Shown here one piece after another: positions 50,129 through 60,045 of a stretch of DNA of 64,000 nt. The notes beneath the pieces are model-generated. The model searched no databases and had not been told where the DNA came from. It saw only the letters and a program-made list of their open reading frames with translations. The translations under genes were made by a program, and so were the position numbers. Positions within the stretch are counted from its first letter, which is position 1; every line of letters begins with the position of its first letter. Source of the stretch: Croceivirga sp. (GTDB lineage: Bacteria > Bacteroidota > Bacteroidia > Flavobacteriales > Flavobacteriaceae); assembly GCA_028284665.1 (NCBI GenBank), contig JANQRG010000037.1, positions 101,810-165,809 of the forward strand, written 5' to 3'.

Positions 50129-51568
50129 CTAGCGGCTGTTTTTATTTTCTTCTATAATTTTTATTAAATCAGTTACAGTGTTTTTGTGACTATTAAGTAT
50201 GTTTTCCTTTCTAAAAACCTTTAACTCAATATCAGGTTTAACCCCGGATACCTGATAAAATTCACCGTCAGCATTAATTAATCTTTGATTGGAATAGGTG
50301 GTATAAAAATCACTAATTGATTTTCCTAACATACCAGATAGCGTTCCTAAAGTATTTGTTCCTGCAAGTTTGACATTCGGTAAGGCACTCATCATCATAG
50401 CGAAGCCTTCCGCTGCGCTTCTGCTAATGTCTGTCATAAGCACATAAACGGGTTTTGTAAACCTTATGAAATCAGCAGGATATATGACTACATCATCCTC
50501 ATCATAAAATTCGCCATTATTGTACACCTGACTTGTATGAGAAAAGACGGGTGTATCTGTAAAATAGCTAGCAATTGTGAGTGCTGTTGCGTCATATCCA
50601 CCAAAGTTAAAACTGACATCAATTATGATGGCTTCTTTATTTTGAAAAGCCTCTATTATTCTTCGCATTTGTGTATTCAGGCTATCTATTTGCTGCTTTC
50701 TTGAAAATTCCTTATCTAAAAACCCAGCAAAAGAATGAATATGGATATAGCCAATGTTTTCCGTTAACTGACCCCATTCTATTTTATCATTTGCTATTTT
50801 TTGTCCGTTTCCTTGCAATAAGCTATCCGATATATTTTTATAGTTAGTTTTAAAAAATGAGTCAAAGTATTCGTTAAGTTCTTTTATTTCTGATTGTTCT
50901 TTGAATGCTTCCTTCACAATTTCTGCTGCGGGTGTTATACGATATTGTAGCGTCTCTCCGGTCTCAGAAATGACCTTTGTATGTTGGTCTTTGGTTAGTG
51001 TGGCAATTTTTCCCATAGTTCTGAAAAGCGCTTCTTTCCCTGATGATACACTGTCCTTGTATCTAGCAAGCAATTCGTTCCAATTCAAATTTCTTCGCTC
51101 GCTAAAGGCAAAATTTTCCTGCATTGTCTCCAAATACAATTTAAAGGACTTTTCAGGACTCAATTCCACTAATTCTGAAAATCTGATTGTATTAGTAGGA
51201 AGTCCATCAACTTTGATAAAGTCTTTTTTTGTCTGTAGTATTTGAGTTTTATCGCCAAAATCAGTTAAGTAAATTCCCAAAGTATCTTCACGAATGGTAA
51301 ATGTGCTTTGTGAATTCAATAGACCTTCCAAATAATCATTTTTTTCTTTATAGTTGAAGCTCTTGGTGTAGCTATAAAGTAAAATACTGTCCTTACGGGC
51401 TTCCAGGAAATATCCATTTCCAATTGATTTCCAAACTCCTTGAATTAAAGGATTGATTGTATTATCACCTTCTAAAAATGTGTTTTGAAGATTATTAGTT
51501 GGGTTAACTTTCTTTTTAGTACAACCTGGAAAAAATAAAATAGCTAATACGTAAAGACTAAATCTCAT
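50129..51568 (-). CDS. S41-family peptidase, lipoprotein
   Basis: Lipobox LFFPGCTKKK; IIDVSFNFGGYDATAL, DISRSAAEGFAM, GMLGKS. Confidence 0.88.
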   Translation of the reverse strand: MRFSLYVLAILFFPGCTKKKVNPTNNLQNTFLEGDNTINPLIQGVWKSIGNGYFLEARKDSILLYSYTKSFNYKEKNDYLEGLLNSQSTFTIREDTLGIYLTDFGDKTQILQTKKDFIKVDGLPTNTIRFSELVELSPEKSFKLYLETMQENFAFSERRNLNWNELLARYKDSVSSGKEALFRTMGKIATLTKDQHTKVISETGETLQYRITPAAEIVKEAFKEQSEIKELNEYFDSFFKTNYKNISDSLLQGNGQKIANDKIEWGQLTENIGYIHIHSFAGFLDKEFSRKQQIDSLNTQMRRIIEAFQNKEAIIIDVSFNFGGYDATALTIASYFTDTPVFSHTSQVYNNGEFYDEDDVVIYPADFIRFTKPVYVLMTDISRSAAEGFAMMMSALPNVKLAGTNTLGTLSGMLGKSISDFYTTYSNQRLINADGEFYQVSGVKPDIELKVFRKENILNSHKNTVTDLIKIIEENKNSR

Positions 51569-51707
51569 AATTAAAAATCCTGACTAACCGTGAATCTAAA
51601 TTGCCGCTAATTCTTTTAGTAGAATACGGATCGCTCTGGGCGATACTATGGGCAATACAAAGAGTCAGGGCACAACAACCTAAGAATAGCTCGGAGTTTA
51701 GCTTCAT
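51558..51707 (-). CDS. Small signal-peptide ORF (49 aa), overlaps start of S41 gene; absent from supplied track
   Basis: MKLNSELFLGCCALTLCIAHSIAQSDPYSTKRISGNLDSRLVRIFNYEI*; ATGAGATTTAG overlap with downstream ATG. Confidence 0.45.
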   Translation of the reverse strand: MKLNSELFLGCCALTLCIAHSIAQSDPYSTKRISGNLDSRLVRIFNYEI

Positions 51708-51821
51708 ATACTACGATAACTTTTGACGAAAGGTTGTGGTATCAAAAATAGGCGATAAAGAGAGAAGACAATTTTAAGAAACCCTTAAAAGTGAGGAGTA
51801 CATCCAAAGGGAATAATTAGG

Positions 51822-54137
51822 TTACAACCTAAAGTTGTACCGCACTTTCAATAAGATCTGGCGGTTTTGAAGCTCCCAGGCTTGGTTGATGTTGTTTAGG
51901 GTATTGTTGTTGAACACCAAAAAGACATCCCCGAGCGGAGAAAAGATCCAATGGATACGTGCATTTAACCCCAAAACACGGCTATCCGTATCGTATTGCA
52001 AGTAGCTATTCAATTGCAGGTTAGAAGTCACATTAAATCGTACGCGGAGACCTGCTAAAGTTTGGTCGAAATCTCCAAAAGGCAAGCGCGCCCGGTTATG
52101 CAACCCATTGAATTCGAAGGCCAATAAGGCACTGGGGTTCCAATTGAGCGTCAATTCAAATTCATCTAAAGTCCCTTCGTAAAAAGTACCAAACCACCAG
52201 GTGGCCTCACCGCTCAACCGTCGTTTACGGGCAAATTCGGCTTCAAGACGATAACGCATAAAGTTGTACTCTCCCACGGGAATGGTAACCCCATCCGATA
52301 TTTCAAAAGGTTCCAAAATATTCTCACCCACCGGCCTTATATTCCCTTCAATACGGTCGCCACTTTCTAATCGCCAGTTGATAGGAGCAGTAAACACGCT
52401 GTACGATTGCCAGGGACCTGAAATAGTATTGATGTAGGTGACAAAAAATTCGTGGAACATCTGTCGGAGCCATGAGATTTTGGGTCTAGGGGCAAAGGTG
52501 CCTCCAAAACGGTAGAAATTAACGCCCTGTCTGGGAACAAAACCCAGGGAGGGGTCAAACTGTTCACCTATACGGGCGTAGGTTATGGCGATATCCCAGC
52601 GGTCGTTGGGATAGTCAATTTTGAAACCGGCTGCCGAACGATCGCCCGACAAATCTTCACGATCAGTAAACAAGGCCCACCCTCCAACTAAAAAGTTTTT
52701 ATCCCCATTGAATCGGGTGGTTTGAAAGGTAAAATCGGCCCCGGACATCCAACTGCCTTCACGGCCCAAGGGGTCGCCTGAAGTTGCGATAAACCCTACC
52801 GAACTTTCTTTGAGTACATTACGACGCACCCGAACCACGCCCATATTTGTGGCATCGAAGCTGCCATCTTCTAAATTGAAATCACCCGTGCGAATGCCCA
52901 ACCCTCCAAAAGCAGTCTTCCCAATACGACCATTCAATTTTGTGCCCCCAACAACAGGGATTTGCACATTATCCCGTAAACCGATCCGTCGACTAAAAAA
53001 TGGAAGTACGGTGCTACGGCCTGTACCAAAGCCAAACTCGAAAATATCGGAACCTTCAAGAAAAAATATTCTTCGCTCAGGAAAAAATAAGGGGAACCGT
53101 GTCAAGTTGGTTTGTCGGGTATCGACTTCGGTTTCGCCAAAATCGGTGTTCACCGTAAAGGTGGCCAGTACGTTTGGGCCAATGCGTTGGTTAGCATCAA
53201 GACTAACATCAGGTTCTAACACCATGGCACCATCCGGCCCTAGTTGGTTCGCATTGGCAATTAATGATGGACGGACATTAACACCAATTCCGTAATTAAA
53301 TTCAGGTAATCCGGTGACCAAGCCGGCCCGACTCGTTTGCGCAAAAAACTGGTCCCGCTTAACATTGGCCCAGCGAATGGTTTCTAAATTGCGTTGTATG
53401 CGTCGTTCTATATTAAAGCCCCATTTCGATAGCCCCTTTTTAAAGGCAATACTCTGGATGGGAATTACAATTTCCGCCGTCCAGCCCTTCTCGGTAATCT
53501 GTGTTTTGGCATCCCAAACAGCATCCCAATCTTCATTCTCACTTTCACCTCGGTTGGATACCAAAGCATCGTAACGCGCCGCCAGGGAATTTATAGCAAG
53601 GATGTAGCCTGATTGCCCGTCTAAAAAGGGGTCTATGACTATTTTTACATGATCTTCTTCTGAAATATCAGCATCCCGAAGTTTGGAGAATCGAATGATC
53701 CCATCAGGATTGCTATCGTTACACGTAATGCCAATCACAACTGTTCGGGCATCTGCAATAACCTGAACTAAGGTAGTCTGTGAGGGGGTTCCCCCTTCTT
53801 CGGGAACAGTGGTCTTGAGATGGGTCAGTATGGGTGCCTGCTGCCAATCATTTTCTGTTAAAGCTCCATCAAATTCAAGGCGTTCGGTGAGCTGCCCGGA
53901 CTGAAACTCAGGCCTTGTTTGCGATTGCACATGCTGTGGGCCACAAACCGATAAACATAAGGAGACCGCAAGCAGGAAGTGGCGAAATAATTTACGCGAT
54001 ATTGAGGAGTAAAGTTGTCGCAATAGAACTCTTGGAAAAACCCAAAGGTAACATTTTGAAAAAACCACATACTTTACGGGTTTAGTCCAGCTTTGTCTGT
54101 AAATAACCAAAGGCCTCTTCAACCTTCTGAAAAACAT
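51822..54137 (-). CDS. DUF5916-type CBM9/outer-membrane barrel protein
   Basis: RLEFDGALTENDWQQAPIL, KWGFNIERRIQRNLETIRWANVKRDQFFAQTSRAG, RFPLFFPERRIFFLEGSDIFEFG; true start uncertain (possible TTG giving MRQLYSSISRKLFRHFLLAVSL). Confidence 0.88.
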   Translation of the reverse strand: MFFRRLKRPLVIYRQSWTKPVKYVVFSKCYLWVFPRVLLRQLYSSISRKLFRHFLLAVSLCLSVCGPQHVQSQTRPEFQSGQLTERLEFDGALTENDWQQAPILTHLKTTVPEEGGTPSQTTLVQVIADARTVVIGITCNDSNPDGIIRFSKLRDADISEEDHVKIVIDPFLDGQSGYILAINSLAARYDALVSNRGESENEDWDAVWDAKTQITEKGWTAEIVIPIQSIAFKKGLSKWGFNIERRIQRNLETIRWANVKRDQFFAQTSRAGLVTGLPEFNYGIGVNVRPSLIANANQLGPDGAMVLEPDVSLDANQRIGPNVLATFTVNTDFGETEVDTRQTNLTRFPLFFPERRIFFLEGSDIFEFGFGTGRSTVLPFFSRRIGLRDNVQIPVVGGTKLNGRIGKTAFGGLGIRTGDFNLEDGSFDATNMGVVRVRRNVLKESSVGFIATSGDPLGREGSWMSGADFTFQTTRFNGDKNFLVGGWALFTDREDLSGDRSAAGFKIDYPNDRWDIAITYARIGEQFDPSLGFVPRQGVNFYRFGGTFAPRPKISWLRQMFHEFFVTYINTISGPWQSYSVFTAPINWRLESGDRIEGNIRPVGENILEPFEISDGVTIPVGEYNFMRYRLEAEFARKRRLSGEATWWFGTFYEGTLDEFELTLNWNPSALLAFEFNGLHNRARLPFGDFDQTLAGLRVRFNVTSNLQLNSYLQYDTDSRVLGLNARIHWIFSPLGDVFLVFNNNTLNNINQAWELQNRQILLKVRYNFRL

Positions 54138-55731
54138 CTTCAGAAGGTACCAGATCAGGGATCATATTGATGGATTGCAATAAGTCCATAGGTTGTTCTT
54201 GCAGCCCCGTAAAGATTACTTCAATATCCTGCGTTCGAAGGTCCAGAATAGCATCTTCCAGGGCATAGAGGCCAGATTGGTCGATATAAGGCACTCGGTC
54301 CATGCGGATGATCAGTGCCTTGATGCCATTGCCCAAATTCTTGATCTCGTCTTTGAAGTAGGAGGTAAACCCAAAGAAGAAAGGCCCGTACAAATGTTTA
54401 ATAATGACCTTGTCTTTATACTTTTCGTAAAAATCCATTTCGTCTTGCCAGGGTTGTGCCCCGTCAAAATCGGATACCGGACCGACATCCAGACCTTTCC
54501 GGGCCAGGTCGCTGGATTTCTTCATAAACAATAAGGAAGCCAGCGCAATGCCAATACCAACGGCATTGATAAGACTTCCAAAGGTGGTTACTAATAGGAC
54601 AATAATCAGCACAATAGCATCCGCCCTGGGTACTACCCTTAGGTGACGTAAGCCTTTAAAATCAATGATTTTAAATCCGATAGGGATCAAAAGTCCGGCT
54701 AAAACTGCAAGGGGAATATGCGCCGCCAGTTTTCCCAGGCCCAGCAAAACAGTCAGTAGAAAAATGCCATGAAGTGCCCCGGACAGCCGCGTTCGCCCCC
54801 CGGCGTTGATGTTGACCACGGTGCCTTTGGTAGCTCCGGCCCCCGGAATTCCCCCAATGATCGCTGCCAATGCATTTCCAATACCCTGACCGATCAATTC
54901 ACGATCACTGTCGTGTTTCGTTTTCGTCATATTATCGGCAATAACAGAGGTGAGTAGGGAGTCTATACTGCCCAATACGGCAAGTACCACCGCATATTCC
55001 ACAATAATACCATAGGCTTCGGGAAGCACCGGAAAAAAAGTATCTATTTGTAAGGAGGGCAATCCGGAAGGGATTTCCCCGATAATCGGTACATCCCATT
55101 GTAAAAAATAACCCGCCAAGGATGCGACAATCAAGGCTACCAAGGCACTGGGGATTGCTTTTGTAATTTTTGGAAAGACATAGTAGATAACGATGGTAAG
55201 TGCGCCTAATGCCAGGGCGTAGCCGTTCGCCTCCGTAAACATCCTGGGCAAGTCTTGTATCACGGCTACTGTAGACTTTGGAGAAGATAGCCCTACCAAT
55301 GGAAACAATTGTAAGATGACAATGATCAATCCCACTCCGCTCATAAATCCGGATACCACGGGATATGGAAAATAGCGAACATAACCCGCAATTTTGAGTA
55401 ATCCGAATACAATTTGAATCAGACCTCCCAACAGGAAGGTCAGTAATAGGATTCCCATTGCACTTTCCAAACTTCCGGTCAACTCAATGGCACCGGCAAC
55501 CAGGGCCGCAGAAACCACGGTCATCGGACCGGTGGGACCGCTCGCCTGTGTTTCAGTGCCTCCAAATAAAGCGGCAAAGATCCCTACCGCAATAGCACCA
55601 TACAATCCGGCGGCAGCACCCATTCCGGATTGTACCCCAAAGGCCAAAGCCAGCGGAAGAGCAACGACACCGGCAACAAGGCCCCCGGTCAAATCTCCTT
55701 TGAAGTTTTTAAAATCGTAGAACCTTTTCAT
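54082..55731 (-). CDS. SulP-family anion transporter with C-terminal STAS domain
   Basis: GGLVAGVVALPLALAFGVQSGMGAAAGLYGA; IIGGIPGAGATKGTVVNINAGGRTRLSG; STAS DQSGLYALEDAI. Confidence 0.95.
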   Translation of the reverse strand: MKRFYDFKNFKGDLTGGLVAGVVALPLALAFGVQSGMGAAAGLYGAIAVGIFAALFGGTETQASGPTGPMTVVSAALVAGAIELTGSLESAMGILLLTFLLGGLIQIVFGLLKIAGYVRYFPYPVVSGFMSGVGLIIVILQLFPLVGLSSPKSTVAVIQDLPRMFTEANGYALALGALTIVIYYVFPKITKAIPSALVALIVASLAGYFLQWDVPIIGEIPSGLPSLQIDTFFPVLPEAYGIIVEYAVVLAVLGSIDSLLTSVIADNMTKTKHDSDRELIGQGIGNALAAIIGGIPGAGATKGTVVNINAGGRTRLSGALHGIFLLTVLLGLGKLAAHIPLAVLAGLLIPIGFKIIDFKGLRHLRVVPRADAIVLIIVLLVTTFGSLINAVGIGIALASLLFMKKSSDLARKGLDVGPVSDFDGAQPWQDEMDFYEKYKDKVIIKHLYGPFFFGFTSYFKDEIKNLGNGIKALIIRMDRVPYIDQSGLYALEDAILDLRTQDIEVIFTGLQEQPMDLLQSINMIPDLVPSEDVFQKVEEAFGYLQTKLD

Positions 55732-55833
55732 AGTCTAAAAAAAGTAATGGTTAGCTCTGGAAAGATAAGGAAATTGACCCTACCCAACCTTTTTTATTTT
55801 GCTACTTTTAAGGCAAATTCAACCGACCTAAGT

Positions 55834-57147
55834 ATGACCTTACTTATTGTGATCGCCGGCATTTTGTTGTTATTCGCTTTGATTGCCGGACTTAAGCTCA
55901 ATTCCTTTCTCTCTTTTATCATTGTCTGTCTTTTTGTGGGTCTCCTCCAGGGGATGGAACCGCTAACCATTATAGCATCGATTCAGAAAGGCATAGGCAG
56001 TACCCTTGGATTTTTGGTACTGATCTTGGGACTGGGCGCCATGCTCGGAAAGCTGGTAGCAGATTCGGGAGCTGCACAACGAATTACCACCAAGCTGGTA
56101 GATACTTTTGGAATTAGGTATGTGCAATGGGCCGTTGTGTTGACAGGTTTTATTGTGGGTATTCCCATGTTTTACTCGGTTGGCTTTGTAATATTGGTGC
56201 CCTTGGTCTTTACGGTAGCAGCAACCACGCGACTGCCGCTCTTGTACGTTGGACTGCCCATGCTGACCTCATTATCCGTCACCCATGGCTATCTGCCGCC
56301 ACATCCGGCACCTACGGCTATTGTAACCATGTTCAATGCTGATTTTGGCAAGACCTTATTGTATGGGTTAATCGTAGCTGTGCCTGCCATTATTGTTGGC
56401 GGCCCCCTTTTTGCGCGTACCTTAAAAAATGTCGAAGCTAAACCTTTGGCCAAATTTTATAATCCGCAGATACTGGAAGACCATGAAATGCCGAAAACAG
56501 CGGTAAGTCTTTTTACTGCCCTGTTTCCGATCCTACTCATTTTTATGGCTATTGCTGCGGAACAGTTTTTACCAGAAGGAGGGGTGCGCACCTTTTTTGT
56601 CTTTTTGGGCAATCCGGTGATGGCGATGTTGCTTGCGGTTTTACTGGCGATCTACACCCTGGGCATTCGGCGGGGAAAGAAAATGAAAGAGGTCATGGTT
56701 ACTGTTGTTGACGGGGTTGTCGGTATTACCATGATTCTCCTGGTCATTGGCGGGGCAGGCGCTTTAAAACAGGTTTTAATTGATAGCGGGGTAAGCGATT
56801 ATATTGCTGGCCTATTGGAGAATTCGAATTTTAGTCCAATTGTTTTGGCCTGGCTTATTGCGACGGCCATACGTGTTTGTGTGGGTTCTGCCACGGTTGC
56901 AGGTCTTACCGCTGCAGGAATTGTTTTGCCGCTGGCTTCCAGTGCCGGAGTAAGCGCTGAACTTTTGGTGTTGGCAATAGGTTCGGGTAGTTTGATGTTG
57001 TCCCATGTTAATGATTCCGGATTTTGGTTGTTCAAGGAATATTTTAATCTTTCGGTGAAACAAACGTTGCGAACCTGGACGGTTATGGAGACGCTGGTAG
57101 GCATCATGGGGCTTTTGGGTACATTAGTTTTAAGTCAATTTATATAA
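55834..57147 (+). CDS. GntP-family permease (gluconate/D-serine type)
   Basis: Start set to internal ATG MTLLIVIAGILLLFALIAGLKLNSFLSF; SVTHGYLPPHPAPTAIVTMFNADFGKTLLYGLIVAVPAII. Confidence 0.93.
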   Translation: MTLLIVIAGILLLFALIAGLKLNSFLSFIIVCLFVGLLQGMEPLTIIASIQKGIGSTLGFLVLILGLGAMLGKLVADSGAAQRITTKLVDTFGIRYVQWAVVLTGFIVGIPMFYSVGFVILVPLVFTVAATTRLPLLYVGLPMLTSLSVTHGYLPPHPAPTAIVTMFNADFGKTLLYGLIVAVPAIIVGGPLFARTLKNVEAKPLAKFYNPQILEDHEMPKTAVSLFTALFPILLIFMAIAAEQFLPEGGVRTFFVFLGNPVMAMLLAVLLAIYTLGIRRGKKMKEVMVTVVDGVVGITMILLVIGGAGALKQVLIDSGVSDYIAGLLENSNFSPIVLAWLIATAIRVCVGSATVAGLTAAGIVLPLASSAGVSAELLVLAIGSGSLMLSHVNDSGFWLFKEYFNLSVKQTLRTWTVMETLVGIMGLLGTLVLSQFI

Positions 57148-57154
57148 TTACCGG

Positions 57155-57622
57155 ATGGAAATTTCAATAGAACAAAGAATTAAAGAACTGGGTCTCGAAC
57201 TTCCTCCTGCGCCACCCCCCGCCGGGGTGTATCGCCCTACTTTGGTCGTGGATAATCTTTTATACGTCTCAGGTCAAGGTCCCGTCACTCTCGATGGAAG
57301 TTTGATGACCGGTAGAGTAGGGGATAGTGCGGATAAAGAAGGCGGTAAGCGCGCTGCACAGCAGGTCGGTCTTACCATGTTGTCCACCATTAAAGCACAT
57401 TTTGGGGATTTGGACCGCATTAAAAGAGTGGTTAAGGTCTTGGGTATGGTCAACTGTACTCCGGATTTTGGAGAACAGCCTTATGTTATCAACGGATTTA
57501 GCGAGTTGATGGCCGACGTCTTCGGGCGGGAAAACGGTATTGGGGTACGAAGTGCTGTGGGGATGATGCTACCCGGTAATATTTTAGTCGAAATAGAAGC
57601 GCAATTCGAATTACATCGCTAA
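57155..57622 (+). CDS. RidA-family deaminase
   Basis: LYVSGQGPVTLDG, VKVLGMVNC, GIGVRSAVGMMLPGNILVEIEAQFE. Confidence 0.92.
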   Translation: MEISIEQRIKELGLELPPAPPPAGVYRPTLVVDNLLYVSGQGPVTLDGSLMTGRVGDSADKEGGKRAAQQVGLTMLSTIKAHFGDLDRIKRVVKVLGMVNCTPDFGEQPYVINGFSELMADVFGRENGIGVRSAVGMMLPGNILVEIEAQFELHR

Positions 57623-58734
57623 TGGAGACTCCGGCGTGGTATGAGGTAGCGGGCGTTGAGAATATCAACACGCCTTGTTTATTGGTTTTTCCTGAGCGAA
57701 TTGAGCATAACATTCTGGAAATGCTTCGAATTGCAGGGGGTCCGGAGCGACTGCGACCGCATGTCAAAACCTACAAAATGGCCGAGGTGATTCAGATGCA
57801 ACGAAAACATGGCATCGAAAGCTTCAAATGCGCAACGATAGCCGAGGCCGAAGTACTGGCCGATACAGGAGCCAAGGACATTCTTTTGGCCATGCAGCCT
57901 GTGGGACCCAATATCTCAAGATTGTTCGATCTGGCAGCCCAGTATCCTGATTTGCACTTTTCGTGCCTTGTTGATAATCCAAAGTCGGTAGAAGAAATCG
58001 CGGCAGCAGCCCAAAAAAGAAATTTGAGTTTGGGTGTTTTTATTGATATCAACAATGGGATGGATCGGACTGGAATTGTACCAGGTCCAGAGATTATAGA
58101 ACTGTTTGGGGTTATTGCCAATACGCCCATGCTTCAGGCCAGAGGATTTCACGTCTACGACGGCCACCTACGCATTCATGATTTCGAGGAACGCAAAAGG
58201 GCCTGCGAAGCGGCATTACAACCTGTTTTTGAGCTAAAGACGCAACTTGAAAGTCTCGGGCACAAAATAGAATCGGTGATTGTGGGGGGGTCTCCGACCT
58301 TTCCTGCACACGCCCACCATGATGCTATTGTACTTTCTCCGGGCACGGTAATGTTATGGGATGCAGGATACGGCACCAAATTCCCGGATATGAATTTTCA
58401 GTACGCAGCAGTTTTGGTTACCCGGTTGATAAGTAAACCCCAAAAGGACCGGTTTTGCCTTGATTTGGGTCACAAGGCGTTGGCTTCGGAGATGAACTTT
58501 CCTCGGGTTGAATTTTTGAATACGCAAGACTTTGAACAAATAGGGCAGAGCGAAGAACACTTTGTGGTGTCTGTGAAGCATCCGGAAAACTATGAAATTG
58601 GCGATATGTTTTATGCGGTTCCCATGCATGTTTGTCCGACTGTGGCTAAATATCCTGAAGTGAAAGTTGTTGAGCACAGTAAAATAACCAACCGATGGAA
58701 GGTAGCGGCCCGCGATCATAAAATCACCTTTTAA
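57622..58734 (+). CDS. D-threonine aldolase / D-serine dehydratase-like PLP enzyme
   Basis: RPHVKTYKMAEVIQMQ, FIDINNGMDRTGI, IVGGSPTFPAHA, HVCPTVAKYPE. Confidence 0.92.
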   Translation: METPAWYEVAGVENINTPCLLVFPERIEHNILEMLRIAGGPERLRPHVKTYKMAEVIQMQRKHGIESFKCATIAEAEVLADTGAKDILLAMQPVGPNISRLFDLAAQYPDLHFSCLVDNPKSVEEIAAAAQKRNLSLGVFIDINNGMDRTGIVPGPEIIELFGVIANTPMLQARGFHVYDGHLRIHDFEERKRACEAALQPVFELKTQLESLGHKIESVIVGGSPTFPAHAHHDAIVLSPGTVMLWDAGYGTKFPDMNFQYAAVLVTRLISKPQKDRFCLDLGHKALASEMNFPRVEFLNTQDFEQIGQSEEHFVVSVKHPENYEIGDMFYAVPMHVCPTVAKYPEVKVVEHSKITNRWKVAARDHKITF

Positions 58735-59807
58735 TGGACAATCCTTTCATTTTTGATGCCCATCTGGACCTTTCCATGAATGCTATGGAATGGAATCGGG
58801 ATTTGCGTTTGCCGGTTCATGAGATTCGGCAGATGGAAAAGGGGATGAGGGATAAACCCGACCGTAGTAATAATACGGTATCGCTGCCCGCGATGCGCGA
58901 GGGAAATATTGGTCTTTGTGTGGCCACCCAAATTGCCCGCTACGTTAAAAGGGGAAGCAACTTGCCGGGATGGCATTCCCCCGAACAAGCATGGGCACAG
59001 ACCCAGGCCCAATTGGAATGGTATAAAATGATGGAGGCTTGTGGCGAAATGGTGCAAATCACCAATTTGAAAGGCTTACGAAAGCATTTGGATAGTTGGA
59101 AAAAAGACGCCCAAACCACTCCAATAGGGTATATTTTAAGTCTTGAAGGCGCCGATTCTATCATTAATATGGGCTATTTGGAACGGGCATATGCGTCTGG
59201 TCTTCGCGCCATAGGTCCTGCACATTACGGCCCGGGCACCTATGCTTATGGTACTGATTCTGATGGTCCGTTGGGGAAAAGGGGGAAAGAGCTAATCAAA
59301 AAGATTGAAGCACTCGGGTTGATTTTGGATGTTACCCATTTAAGTGATACCTGTTTTTGGGAAGCCTTGGATAGTTACTCCGGTCCGCTCTGGGCTAGTC
59401 ATAACAATTGTCGCGCTCTGGTCGATCATAACCGTCAGTTTTCTGATGAACAAATCAAGGAAATCATTAGCCGTGAGGGTGTTATTGGTGTGGCCCTGGA
59501 TGCCTGGATGATGGTGCCCAACTGGCAACGAGGTGTCTCTACACCTGAGGGCATGGGGGTCAGTTTGGAGCAAGCGCTTGATAACATCGATCATATTTGT
59601 CAATTAGCAGGTAACTGTGAACATGTCGGCATAGGCACCGATTTGGATGGTGCTTTTGGTAAAGAACAATCCCCTATGGATTTGGATACCATTGCTGATT
59701 TACAAAAGCTGCCGCAAATGCTTACCAAAAGAGGATACAGTGACCAGGACATCACCCGAATACTTAGTGAAAACTTCCTGTCCTTTTTGGAACGTGTGTG
59801 GTCTTGA
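58734..59807 (+). CDS. M19-family membrane dipeptidase-like
   Basis: FDAHLDLSMN, LGLILDVTHLSDTCFWEAL, WASHNNCRAL, HVGIGTDLDGAFG. Confidence 0.93.
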   Translation: MDNPFIFDAHLDLSMNAMEWNRDLRLPVHEIRQMEKGMRDKPDRSNNTVSLPAMREGNIGLCVATQIARYVKRGSNLPGWHSPEQAWAQTQAQLEWYKMMEACGEMVQITNLKGLRKHLDSWKKDAQTTPIGYILSLEGADSIINMGYLERAYASGLRAIGPAHYGPGTYAYGTDSDGPLGKRGKELIKKIEALGLILDVTHLSDTCFWEALDSYSGPLWASHNNCRALVDHNRQFSDEQIKEIISREGVIGVALDAWMMVPNWQRGVSTPEGMGVSLEQALDNIDHICQLAGNCEHVGIGTDLDGAFGKEQSPMDLDTIADLQKLPQMLTKRGYSDQDITRILSENFLSFLERVWS

Positions 59808-60045
59808 TTGTACCCATTACGTTGCAGTTCACTTCTCACAAAGACAAGCGGCACTTAATGCTCAGTCTTAAGTAATCCAAAATAGCGTTGCAAAGATTTC
59901 TGAAGCCATGGCGCCATGTAAACCTCTTGCGGAACCCGTACCGTAGGCACACCAAACCGCAATCCTGTTATTGTATTGAAAACCATTGGCAGTATACTAA
60001 AAATCAGTTTTTTAAGTTTTGTATACCAACCCCAAACATTGAATT

